From contig FR884505.1 of the NCBI GenBank assembly GCA_000435535.1, positions 1 to 23,021 on the forward strand: a DNA stretch of 23,021 nucleotides. The letters are read 5' to 3'. This DNA is from Clostridium sp. CAG:575. Lineage in GTDB: Bacteria; Bacillota; Clostridia; TANB77; CAG-508. The translations under genes were made by a program, and so were the position numbers. The notes under the pieces are model-generated. The model was given only the letters and a program-made list of their open reading frames with translations. It ran no database searches and was not told where the DNA came from. Below, in pieces: positions 6,589-13,907 of the stretch; the stretch's first letter is position 1, and every line of letters starts with the position of its first letter.

Positions 6589-7809
6589 ATGGATATACAA
6601 CAAATAAAAAAAGATTTTCCACTACTAGAAAATGAAAACATAACATATCTAGACAGTGGAGCAACAACACAAAAACCAATACAAGTAATAAAAACAGTAG
6701 AAGAATTCTACAAAAAATACAACGCAAATCCACACAGAGGAGCATATTCATTAAGTGTAGAAGCTACTGAACAATATGAAAACACGAGAACAAAAATTGC
6801 AAAATTCATAAATGCAAAACATAGAGAAGAAATAATATTCTCAAAAAATGCAACAGAAAGTTTGAATTTAATTGCATATTCGTATGGGTTGGACAACTTA
6901 AAAAAAGACGACGAAGTTGTAATTTCAATAATGGAACACCATTCAAATTTAGTACCTTGGCAAAAAATGACAAAGCAAACAGGTAGTAAACTAAATTATA
7001 TGTACACTAACGAAAACTATGAAATTACAGATGAAGAAATAGAAAGCAAAATTACAGATAAAACAAAAATCGTCGGAATTACACATGTTTCAAATGTTTT
7101 AGGAACAATAAATAATGTAAAGAAAATAATCAAATATTCACATAAAAAAGGTGCAATAGTAATAGTTGATGCATCACAAAGCATACCACATATGAAAATT
7201 GATGTTCAAGATTTAGATGCTGATTTTTTAGTATTTTCAGGACATAAAATGCTTGCACCACTTGGAATAGGTGTGTTATATGGAAAAAGAGAAATACTAA
7301 ATAAAATGACTCCATTTTTAATGGGTGGGGACATGATAGAATATGTTTACGAACAAGAAACAACATTTGCACCACTTCCAAATAAATTTGAAGCAGGTAC
7401 ACAAAATGTTGAAGGTGTAATTGGCTTAGGTGCTGCAATTGATTATATTGAAAACTTAGGATATGATAAAATACAAGAAATTGAACATGGAGTAATATCA
7501 TATGCAAGACAAGAATTATCAAAATTAGATTATCTAACATTGTACATGACACCAAATGAAGAAAAGCATTCAAGTGTAATCTCATTCAATATTAAAGGAG
7601 TGCACCCACATGATGTTGCAAGTATTTTAGATTCTGAAGGTGTGTGTGTACGTTCTGGAAATCATTGTGCTCAACCACTTATGAGATTCTTGGGTATTGA
7701 TTCTACTTGTAGAGCTAGTTTCTACATTTACAATACAAAAGAGGATGTGGATAAATTGGTTAAGGCACTTGATAAGGCGTATAATATGTTTAAAAATTAT
7801 ATAAAATAG
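6589..7809 (+). CDS. sufS: Cysteine desulfurase SufS
   Basis: SufS is a PLP-dependent group II desulfurase that converts cysteine to alanine and a protein-bound persulfide, the sulfur source for SufBCD and for tRNA thiolation. The 406-residue length is normal. PLP-binding Lys220 lies in FSGHKMLAP, the cofactor aspartate in VDASQS (around 194), and the persulfide-forming Cys360 in VRSGNHCAQPLMR, the group II motif. The N-terminal LDSGATTQKP and ATESLNL segments are also typical. AGGAG lies seven to eight bases before the ATG. The partner SufU is encoded two genes downstream, which supports SufS-SufU sulfur relay as in other Firmicutes. Confidence 0.97.
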   Translation: MDIQQIKKDFPLLENENITYLDSGATTQKPIQVIKTVEEFYKKYNANPHRGAYSLSVEATEQYENTRTKIAKFINAKHREEIIFSKNATESLNLIAYSYGLDNLKKDDEVVISIMEHHSNLVPWQKMTKQTGSKLNYMYTNENYEITDEEIESKITDKTKIVGITHVSNVLGTINNVKKIIKYSHKKGAIVIVDASQSIPHMKIDVQDLDADFLVFSGHKMLAPLGIGVLYGKREILNKMTPFLMGGDMIEYVYEQETTFAPLPNKFEAGTQNVEGVIGLGAAIDYIENLGYDKIQEIEHGVISYARQELSKLDYLTLYMTPNEEKHSSVISFNIKGVHPHDVASILDSEGVCVRSGNHCAQPLMRFLGIDSTCRASFYIYNTKEDVDKLVKALDKAYNMFKNYIK

Positions 7810-7822
7810 GTGAAGTTTGAAA

Positions 7823-8419
7823 ATGGAAGAATTATGTAGAAAATATCATTGTGTAATGGTAAATAGAGTGAAAAATAGCAACTTGACATTTGATTTTAGT
7901 ATTTCTAATTTGAATGGAATATTTAGAATTGGTATTATTATTATGCCGATATTAGCAATTATAACTAAAAATTATAGATTTTTACTATTTGATGTATTTG
8001 CAGTAATTTATTTTATTATTGCAAAAATACAAAATCATGTAATAAATTTTAAGACAGGCTTTATTAGGTTTGAAGGTAATTCTATAATAAGGACAGTATC
8101 ATACGGAGATCAAATTATTGATTGTACTAAAGGTATATTTATAAATATTTCTAGAAAGGAACATTTACATGTAAAATATGATAGTGATATAAATGAAAGA
8201 ATGATGAATGCAATTTTTGATGAAAGAAATGTAACATATCAATTAACTGTAAGTTATAAAGATGAAAAAGAAATGAAGCATGAAATAGTTTTAGCTAGTA
8301 CAACTTCTGATAATAGTGTAGAGGAATTTGAAAAATTTATTACAAATTTTTATTATGAAAAAGAATTAAAAGAGAATATTGAAAATACAACACAAAATAC
8401 AATTAGATTTTGCATGTAA
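7823..8419 (+). CDS. Unrecognised two-helix membrane protein between sufS and sufU
   Basis: I do not recognise this 198-residue protein. It has a soluble N-terminus of about 32 residues, two closely spaced hydrophobic helices (about 34-48 and 53-69) forming a membrane hairpin, and a cytoplasmic-looking region of about 125 residues with alternating beta-like stretches such as GFIRFEGNSIIRTVSYGDQI. That layout resembles small bacterial PH-like membrane proteins, but the resemblance is weak. The ATG at 7823 is chosen because AGGTGA lies about nine bases upstream; an in-frame TTG at 7817 is too close to that site. It is tightly packed after sufS (13 bases) and before sufU (12 bases), so it is probably co-transcribed. 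Confidence 0.75.
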   Translation: MEELCRKYHCVMVNRVKNSNLTFDFSISNLNGIFRIGIIIMPILAIITKNYRFLLFDVFAVIYFIIAKIQNHVINFKTGFIRFEGNSIIRTVSYGDQIIDCTKGIFINISRKEHLHVKYDSDINERMMNAIFDERNVTYQLTVSYKDEKEMKHEIVLASTTSDNSVEEFEKFITNFYYEKELKENIENTTQNTIRFCM

Positions 8420-8431
8420 AAAGGAGAAATG

Positions 8432-8899
8432 ATGGACGAGTTAGCAGATGTTTATAATGAATTAATAATGGAACACAGTATGAATTCATACAACAAAAAG
8501 AAATTAGAAAATGCAGATTACTGTGAAGTAGGACATAACCCAAATTGTGGAGACGAAATAACACTACAATTAAAATTAAACGGAAATAAAATAGAAGATA
8601 TGGCATTTTCAGGACATGGATGTGCAATATCACAAGCATCAACATCAATAATGATAGATACATTAAAAGGTAAAACAATTGAAGAAGCAAAAGAAATTAT
8701 AAACACATTTATAGAAATGATAAAAAGGGAAATAACAGATGAAGAAGAACTTAAAAAATTAGAAGATGCAATTGCTTTTAGAAATGTATCTAATATGCCA
8801 GCGAGAGTTAAATGTGCTCTTTTGGCTTGGCATACTATTGAAGATATGCTAAATAAAAATGATAGCACAGGAGCTGGAAATATAAATTGCTGTCATTAA
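8432..8899 (+). CDS. sufU: Zinc-dependent sulfurtransferase SufU
   Basis: SufU accepts persulfide sulfur from SufS through a zinc-bound cysteine and passes it on. The 155-residue product carries the diagnostic ligands: Cys39 and Asp41 in NPNCGDE, Cys64 in GHGCAIS and Cys128 in VKCALL. The stretch between the second and third cysteines is long, as in SufU and unlike IscU. The start at 8432 gives five bases from the AAGGAG site; the adjacent ATG at 8429 would leave only two. The C-terminus ends in an extra Cys-Cys pair (153-154) of unknown meaning. It lies between the membrane protein gene and mnmA. Confidence 0.95.
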   Translation: MDELADVYNELIMEHSMNSYNKKKLENADYCEVGHNPNCGDEITLQLKLNGNKIEDMAFSGHGCAISQASTSIMIDTLKGKTIEEAKEIINTFIEMIKREITDEEELKKLEDAIAFRNVSNMPARVKCALLAWHTIEDMLNKNDSTGAGNINCCH

Positions 8900-8947
8900 A
8901 AATTAAATAAATAAGTAAAAATTTCCAAATAAAAATTGGAGGCAAAA

Positions 8948-10000
8948 ATGGAAAACAAAAAAGTATTATTAGGAATGAGTGGAGGAGTTGATAGCTCAGT
9001 ATCAGCCTTGCTTCTAAAAAAAGAAGGATATGAAGTAATAGGAACAACACTAGAACTATTTGCTGGAAGTAGTTGTTGTAATATAAACACATATATAGAT
9101 GCAAAAAATGTATGTAACTCAATATGTGTACCACATTTTACATACAATTGTAAAGAAGAATTTAAAAACTTTGTAATAAATGATTTTATAGACTGCTATG
9201 CAAATTGTAAAACACCAAATCCATGTATTGAATGTAACAAATACATGAAATTTGGAATTATGTGGGAAAAAGCAAAAGAATTAGGGTGTAATTACATAGC
9301 AACAGGACATTATGCAAAAACTGAATATAGTGAAAAATATGGAAGATGGGTACTTAAAAAATCACAAGCAGGCAAAAAAGACCAAAGTTATGTATTGTGG
9401 AATATTCCAAAAGATTTAATAGAACATGTATTATTTCCATTAGCTGATTTTACAGATAAAGAACAAATAAGAGAAATTGCTAGAGAAAATAATTTGAAAG
9501 TTGCAAATAAACCAGATAGTGAAGATATTTGTTTTGTACCAGATGGAAATTATAAGAAATTTCTTGAAACCAATTCTGACATAAAACCAAAAAAAGGAAA
9601 TATAGTAAATGCAAAATGTGAAATATTAGGGAAACATACAGGATTATACAATTACACAATAGGGCAAAGAAAAGGATTGGGAATATCATATAAAGTTCCA
9701 CTATTTGTATTAGGATTTAACAAAGCTAAAAATGAAGTAATAGTAGGAGAAGAAAAAGAGTTATATAAAAAAGAGATTACAGTAACAGATATCAACTTAT
9801 TATTAATTGATAAAATAGAAGAACCAATAGAAGTTGATGTAAAAACTAGGTACTCATCAAAAGTTGCCAAAGCTAAAATCAAGCAAGAAGGAGAAAATAT
9901 CAAAGTAACATTTGATGAGCCACAAAGAGCAATTACACCAGGACAATCTGCTGTATTTTATGTGGATGATATTGTTTTGGGTGGTGGCAAAATTATTTAA
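8948..10000 (+). CDS. mnmA: tRNA-specific 2-thiouridylase MnmA
   Basis: MnmA adenylates U34 of the Lys, Glu and Gln tRNAs and replaces the C2 oxygen with sulfur. The PP-loop is GMSGGVDSS (9-17). The two catalytic cysteines are Cys96 in CNKYMKFG and Cys195 in SEDICFVPDG. ATGHYAK (118-124) and YTIGQRKGLG (236-245) are also family motifs. The 350-residue length is typical. GGAGGC ends five bases before the ATG at 8948, deciding against an in-frame TTG at 8936. Its place directly after sufU, 48 bases away, suggests that SufS/SufU supply its sulfur. Its stop codon overlaps the end of the convergent M14 pseudogene. Confidence 0.96.
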   Translation: MENKKVLLGMSGGVDSSVSALLLKKEGYEVIGTTLELFAGSSCCNINTYIDAKNVCNSICVPHFTYNCKEEFKNFVINDFIDCYANCKTPNPCIECNKYMKFGIMWEKAKELGCNYIATGHYAKTEYSEKYGRWVLKKSQAGKKDQSYVLWNIPKDLIEHVLFPLADFTDKEQIREIARENNLKVANKPDSEDICFVPDGNYKKFLETNSDIKPKKGNIVNAKCEILGKHTGLYNYTIGQRKGLGISYKVPLFVLGFNKAKNEVIVGEEKELYKKEITVTDINLLLIDKIEEPIEVDVKTRYSSKVAKAKIKQEGENIKVTFDEPQRAITPGQSAVFYVDDIVLGGGKII

Positions 10001-10916
10001 AATACAGCACCCAAAACAAGAATTCCTAAATTATCTGCATAAATTGTATCAAATTGAGATAATGGTAAAGGATTTTCTCCAATTCCAGCTTCGATAGTGT
10101 ATCCGTGGTAAGTTATAAGTTTGAATAAACCAATCTTTAAAACCAGCAAAGCTAGAATTATAAGGAACATCTGTAAGCAAATAGCCACTTGAATTTGCAA
10201 AATATTTACCAATTTTATATCCATTTGGAGGATTTATATTTTGAAAATTCCAATAAATTTCTTTACCTTGAGTATGATATGCAATTACTAAGTTAAAATT
10301 GTGAGATAATGTAAAATTATAGACTGATAATGATTCAGGCTCAGTTAATGGTGCATATCCGACAAAATCTCTAGGTGCAGGTTTATCAAAGCCTTGTGAA
10401 TACTTTATTTCTTTAGCAATTTCCCAACCAGCAGGAAATTGCAGATTTAAATCCACACCATTTATATTGGCTTTCCAACCGATTTGTAAATGAGATATCT
10501 GGAAAATTATTTGCAATATTTTTAACTTGTAAAAATGCTTCAGAATTTGTATTAATATTTCCAGTAACTAAATCAACACCGTCAGGATTAACCATAGGCA
10601 TAATATAGATAGAAACATCATTAAATAATTTATGAACAGAATAATTATAAAGTTTGCTATTACTTATATAAGAATCACAATAATTTTCTATGAATTTCAT
10701 TAGAAGAATACTTGTAATCCATTCATTTGCATGATATGAAGCAGAGTAAAATACTTTCTTTTTTCCTTTACCTAGTTTAATTACATAAATATTTTTACCT
10801 AATACACTATTTCCAATAATTTGAACATTAATAAATGGAAAAGTAGAATTTAAAGTAATTAAATTTTGCCTCATTAAAAAATATGAATAAGGCTTATCTG
10901 TAGGAACAATATTCAT
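9997..10916 (-). pseudogene. Broken M14 zinc carboxypeptidase (gamma-D-glutamyl endopeptidase-like)
   Basis: Three frames read consecutively on the - strand give one M14 peptidase. The first (from 10916) has YHANEW, with the zinc ligands His and Glu, and MVNPDGVDL. After a frameshift near 10487-10500 the second has GWKANINGVDLNLQFPAGWE and the zinc-binding His in IAYHTQG. After another near 10105-10115 the third has GYTIEAGIGENPLP, with the catalytic Glu. Intact relatives, as I recall them, cleave cell-wall peptide gamma-D-glutamyl bonds. All active-site pieces remain, so inactivation looks recent. The total length, about 305 codons, suits a single-domain enzyme without signal peptide. A weak AAAGGG site lies 13 bases before the ATG. 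Sequencing error is an alternative to true decay. Confidence 0.88.
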
Positions 10917-10936
10917 TACAATTCAGACCCTTTCTT

Positions 10937-10978
10937 AAGGCATAATGGATTAGAAAGATGAAACATTTAGTATGCCTT
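10937..10978. repeat. Inverted repeat upstream of tmRNA
   Basis: AAGGCATA (10937-10944) and TATGCCTT (10971-10978) are perfect inverted 8-mers 26 bases apart. They lie between two copies of TTACAATTCAG (10916-10926 and 10996-11006). The function is unknown; it could be a relic of a small insertion or an operator. Confidence 0.4.
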
Positions 10979-11050
10979 CATTTTAAAAAATAAAGTTACA
11001 ATTCAGTGATAAAATAAATTTATATATATTATGAACAATTATAAAAATTG

Positions 11051-11079
11051 TTGATAATTTATGTTTTATATAGTATAAT
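11051..11079 (+). promoter_or_regulatory. Promoter of the tmRNA gene
   Basis: TTGATA (11051-11056), a 17-bp spacer and TATAAT (11074-11079) lie 12 bases before the mature 5' end of tmRNA, the expected distance for a short RNase P-removed leader. Confidence 0.85.
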
Positions 11080-11091
11080 AATAAAGTACAT

Positions 11092-11444
11092 GGGGATGTA
11101 TTGGTTTCGACATATTACCAGAAATATAGATAGCAAGTAGTGGATTCTCGTTGGCCACTTAAAAAACGAGAAATTAAAGATAAACGCTGATAATCAAGAA
11201 TTAGCATACGCTGCCTAATTGCAGTGTCATCTTACTAAATAGCCTACTGGTTTAGATAAGGTGTCAATTAAAGTAGGAAACGAAGCTATTTTTGCTTTAG
11301 AAATAGTAGGTAATTTATAAAGCTATCGCTAGTTTTATCCTGTTTATCGGAGAAAAATAGAGGAAGATAATAGATAAAATAAACTTGTAGAAGTCTGTAT
11401 GGAAAGTATTATGGACAGGAGTTCGATTCTCCTCATCTCCACCA
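11092..11444 (+). ncRNA. ssrA: tmRNA
   Basis: tmRNA rescues stalled ribosomes and adds a degradation tag. The 5' end GGGGATGTATTGGTTTCGAC is diagnostic. GGGGATG pairs with CATCTCC near the 3' end (one G-U) to form the acceptor stem, followed by the discriminator A and an encoded CCA (11442-11444). The T arm is visible as GGAGTTCGATTCTCC. The tag frame most likely resumes at GCT (11186) and runs to TAA (11216-11218), giving ADNQELAYAA; the resume codon is inferred by analogy with clostridial tmRNAs. The 353-base length is normal. ClpXP, the main consumer of tagged proteins, is encoded at the start of the window. Confidence 0.97.
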
Positions 11445-11447
11445 ATG

Positions 11448-11480
11448 ATGTATCTGTTCGAACTAATAAAACAGATACAT
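11448..11480. repeat. Perfect 11-bp inverted repeat just after tmRNA
   Basis: ATGTATCTGTT (11448-11458) and AACAGATACAT (11470-11480) are perfect inverted copies around an 11-base loop, three bases past the tmRNA CCA. It may be a hairpin that guides 3' processing, or part of an old integration site. Confidence 0.6.
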
Positions 11481-11485
11481 ACAAA

Positions 11486-11519
11486 AATCAATCAGAAAAA
11501 AATCTGGTTGATTTTTTTT
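11486..11519 (+). terminator. Intrinsic terminator of tmRNA
   Basis: AATCAATCAGA (11486-11496) pairs with TCTGGTTGATT (11503-11513) with one G-U, followed by a run of T residues to 11519. It ends the tmRNA transcript. Confidence 0.85.
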
Positions 11520-11554
11520 GTTGCTAAAAAACAATATTAAAATTATCCAAATGA

Positions 11555-12134
11555 AAGGATGGTGTTAAGACTGGTAATCATAGACCAGAATTTGAGAGAT
11601 TAAAAGATGATATAAAAGCTAAAAGAATAAATACTATTGTTGCTTTAAAGTTGGATAGAATAACAAGAAGTATTTATGATTGGGAAAATTTAATGACATT
11701 TCTAGATGAAAACGATGCTTATTTGGATTGTGTAAATGATGAAATAAATACAACTAGTGCAAATGGTAAAATGATTTCAAGGTTATTAATGAGTGTTAGT
11801 CAAAATGAAATCGAAAGAACAAGTGAAAAAACTAAAGTAGGACTAGCTGGTGCGATTAAACAAGGTCATATTCCCCATATTGTTCTATTAGGTTATAAAC
11901 ACGAGAATAAAACTCTTGTAATAGATTATTCTACCAAAGACGTTGTTGTTAGAATAAAAGAAAAATTCAAGAAGTTATCAAAGAACATTAACTTACCTAT
12001 ATTTACAGAAAATAAAATGTCCTAAATGTAATCGTATTTTAGGTGGTAAAGCTACTACAAAAAAATGGAAAAACATACTTCTACTATTATTGCAATGATT
12101 GTAAAGTTCAATTTAAAGAAAATGTAATAAATGA
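11555..12134 (+). pseudogene. Large serine recombinase remnant
   Basis: An open stretch from 11555 encodes HRPEFERLKDDIKAKR, then LDRITRSIYDWENL, INTTSANGKMISRLLMSVSQ and the linker helix IERTSEKTKVGLAGAIK, the conserved middle of large serine recombinases of integrative elements. The first 50 or so residues, including the catalytic serine, are missing, and a stop lies just before 11555. After KDVVVRIKEKF most of the recombinase domain is deleted. The zinc ribbon survives in two further frames as CPKCNRILGGKATT (from 12018) and, after a shift in a poly-A run, KNGKTYFYYYCNDCKVQFK. It cannot be active. It begins about 110 bases past tmRNA, a frequent integration target. Confidence 0.88.
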
Positions 12135-12463
12135 TGTAAAACAAGTTTTGAATCAGCTAGAATTAAATATAATGCCAAACAAAATCGTGATGACAGAAAA
12201 ATTAAAAATTATTTTAAAAAAGTATGTGATTCTCAAAATGATATAGCTTGTGAAATTATAATAGAACTTGGAGATATGGATTTTTGGAATAATAAAGATA
12301 ATGAATACAGGCCAAAAGTGGTTGATGTATATAATGAACAAGTAAAAGCTTTAATAAAAATTGTACTAGGGGAATGAAAAAGCAAGTTGGAAAAACTAAG
12401 CTATTTACAAAAACATTTTTTATAGAAAAACAAGATAAAATGAGAAATACTTGTATTACCTAA
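12135..12463 (+). pseudogene. Probable MobV/Pre-type relaxase remnant
   Basis: From 12135 one frame reads RIKYNAKQNRDDRKIKNYF, then DSQNDIACEIIIELGDMDFW and YRPKVVDVYNEQVKALIK, stopping at 12375-12377. Another frame, from 12374, resumes with MKKQVGKTKLFTKTFF and KQDKMRN. From memory these match segments of plasmid-mobilisation (Mob_Pre family) proteins in the correct order, with the histidine-rich catalytic segment between them deleted. The front end is also missing and abuts the recombinase zinc ribbon. The mutual order suggests an integrative mobilisable element that collapsed by deletion. Family assignment is from recall and should be treated as probable. Confidence 0.6.
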
Positions 12464-12557
12464 AAAGAGTTTAAAACAATTAGAAAAGAAAATAAGAAAA
12501 CTTTAAAGCAAAAATAAAATATCCACCAAATGATAACTAAGAAAATATGTAAAACTA

Positions 12558-12586
12558 CTGACAAATCAATAAAGCTATGATATAAT
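12558..12586 (+). promoter_or_regulatory. Promoter of the cysteine-rich small gene
   Basis: CTGACA (12558-12563), a 17-bp spacer and TATAAT (12581-12586) lie about 80 bases before the start codon at 12667, leaving a leader of roughly 70 bases that ends in a strong AAGGAGGA site. Upstream, from 12464, I see only a short lysine-rich open stretch that may be further relaxase debris. Confidence 0.8.
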
Positions 12587-12666
12587 ATTATTTAGTTCGT
12601 AGCTATGCGATATAAATAGCATGTAACTTGTAATTCTCATATAACAATTGTAAGGAGGATATATTT

Positions 12667-12906
12667 ATGAGACTTGGAAAAACTATTCTAGGATTAAAAC
12701 TTGAATTGAAATCAAAGGTTAATTCTGAAACGGACAATGAAGAATATTACGAATCAGCCCCTTTATGTAAATATAATAAGAGTGCTTGCATTTGTAAACG
12801 TCAACTTAACGGAGGTCCTATAAAATGTTTTTATAAGAAAGGTCCTGAAAAATGTTGCTTTGAGAGAGAAGAACCGAAAGAAAGTTTAGAAAAATCTAAA
12901 TCGTAA
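12667..12906 (+). CDS. Small cysteine-rich protein of unknown function
   Basis: The 79-residue product is not one I recognise. It has a short basic N-terminus (MRLGKTILGLKLELKSK), an acidic stretch (ETDNEEYYES) and a central cysteine-rich core: Cys34, Cys41, Cys43, Cys54, Cys63 and Cys64 in LCKYNKSACICKR and KCFYKKGPEKCCF. A charged tail follows. There is no signal peptide or membrane helix, so six cysteines in a cytoplasmic protein suggest metal binding rather than disulfides. The gene has its own consensus promoter, a very strong AAGGAGGA site and a hairpin terminator, so it looks intact despite its place among mobile-element debris. It may be cargo of the lost element. Confidence 0.75.
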   Translation: MRLGKTILGLKLELKSKVNSETDNEEYYESAPLCKYNKSACICKRQLNGGPIKCFYKKGPEKCCFEREEPKESLEKSKS

Positions 12907-12932
12907 CTGAAATTTTAGAAATTTGAGTTAGG

Positions 12933-12962
12933 GGAACTCCTTTATGGGGTTCCTTTAAAATT
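12933..12962 (+). terminator. Terminator after the cysteine-rich gene
   Basis: GGAACTCC (12933-12940) pairs with GGGGTTCC (12946-12953), one G-U, around a five-base loop; a short T-run and AT-rich DNA follow. The T-tract is weak. Confidence 0.6.
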
Positions 12963-13287
12963 TAATCGGTCAATTGAAAAAGTAAATTCTAGTTACCGAG
13001 TAAATGCTATTTATAAGCAAAAATTTAATGCTAAAACATATAAAAATATTTATTTGACAGTTATAAAAAATCTGTAAAAATCATCTACACTGTAATAATA
13101 TTTTTTACATAAAATAGCAAGTTATACTAAAAAATAAATATATTTTTAGCATTTTATTAAAAATAATTGAAAAAAGATATTAAATGTTGTAAAATAAGAT
13201 CTATCAAATCGTTAGTACAGCGAGAAAACAAAAATGTACAGGTAGCATCTTAACATTTTAATAAAGTTAGGAGAACAGGAGGCAAAT
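12963..13287 (+). other. AT-rich intergenic region with the leader of the 126-aa gene
   Basis: No gene is visible between the terminator at 12933-12962 and the start at 13288. The first 200 bases are AT-rich without recognisable coding potential. The last 90 bases form the leader of the next gene. AAGAT (13197-13201) and ATCTT (about 13247-13251) bracket possible internal pairing between GTAC segments, but I recognise no riboswitch class. Confidence 0.5.
13167..13195 (+). promoter_or_regulatory. Promoter of the 126-aa gene
   Basis: TTGAAA (13167-13172), a 17-bp spacer and TAAAAT (13190-13195) lie about 90 bases before the ATG at 13288. Confidence 0.7.
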
Positions 13288-13668
13288 ATGATTAAACATT
13301 TTGTACAGTATCAATATCATGCATTACAATCAGAATGCAATGGACTTGTAGAGAAAGAAATTTCTAGACGGAACCATGAAGAAGCTATGAAAAGAGTACC
13401 AGAAAATACATTTGGGTATCGTTTTTTTGATGTAGATATAAAAAAGCATACCAGTATAATTCTTCAAAGCGATTGGAAAAACGTATCTCCATGGTATTTT
13501 GATGGAACCCAAAAGACAATTGCAGATGTCGAAAAAGAATATGGTGGTAAGAGAATATATGATTTAATTATTCAGCTCATGAAAAACAATAAAAACAAGG
13601 TGGCTCTAGTTAATAAGTGGGGTCAAATAATTCCACTTAATGAGGGTGATAAAGTTATAACCTTCTAG
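13288..13668 (+). CDS. Hypothetical 126-residue soluble protein
   Basis: I do not recognise this protein. It is soluble, has a single cysteine (SECNG) and contains several aromatic motifs: YQYHALQSECNGL near the N-terminus, FGYRFFDVDIKKH and WKNVSPWYFDGTQ in the middle. The end is compact: VALVNKWGQIIPLNEGDKVI. The composition suggests a small folded domain. Coding status is well supported by a promoter at 13167, an optimal AGGAGG site seven bases before the ATG and a long terminator immediately after the stop. It stands alone between mobile-element remnants and the FemX-like gene, so context gives little clue to function. Confidence 0.8.
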   Translation: MIKHFVQYQYHALQSECNGLVEKEISRRNHEEAMKRVPENTFGYRFFDVDIKKHTSIILQSDWKNVSPWYFDGTQKTIADVEKEYGGKRIYDLIIQLMKNNKNKVALVNKWGQIIPLNEGDKVITF

Positions 13669-13683
13669 TAGAATATTTTTTTT

Positions 13684-13739
13684 CAAATTAAAAGGCAGAA
13701 GTTAAAAACATAAGTTTTTAGCTTCTGCCTTTTAATTTG
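13684..13739. terminator. Long near-perfect hairpin, probable bidirectional terminator
   Basis: The arms 13684-13709 and 13714-13739 are inverted copies matching at 25 of 26 bases around a four-base loop. Flanking T and A tracts extend the pairing by about five more pairs, so either strand ends the stem in a T-run. This is unusually long for an intrinsic terminator. Confidence 0.85.
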
Positions 13740-13839
13740 AAAAACAGCAAATAAATTAAGTTTGTCACTGAAAAGTAAGATATGATTTTACATAAGTTAA
13801 TAGAAGTAAAATCAATTTCTAAAATTTCAATAAAATTAC

Positions 13840-13868
13840 TTGTAAATTTATATATCTTGTTGTAAAAT
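13840..13868 (+). promoter_or_regulatory. Promoter of the FemX-like gene
   Basis: TTGTAA (13840-13845), a 17-bp spacer and TAAAAT (13863-13868) lie 40 bases before the ATG at 13908, with AGGAGG between. Confidence 0.65.
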
Positions 13869-13907
13869 ACCAATAAACAGTAAATAATACTAGGAGGAAT
13901 AAAAATA

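Noticed and set aside
11434..12700. Duplicate of the tmRNA 3' end (attachment site) in the accessory region
   Set aside because: I looked for a second copy of the T-arm/acceptor sequence downstream and did not see one, so no attachment-site pair is claimed.
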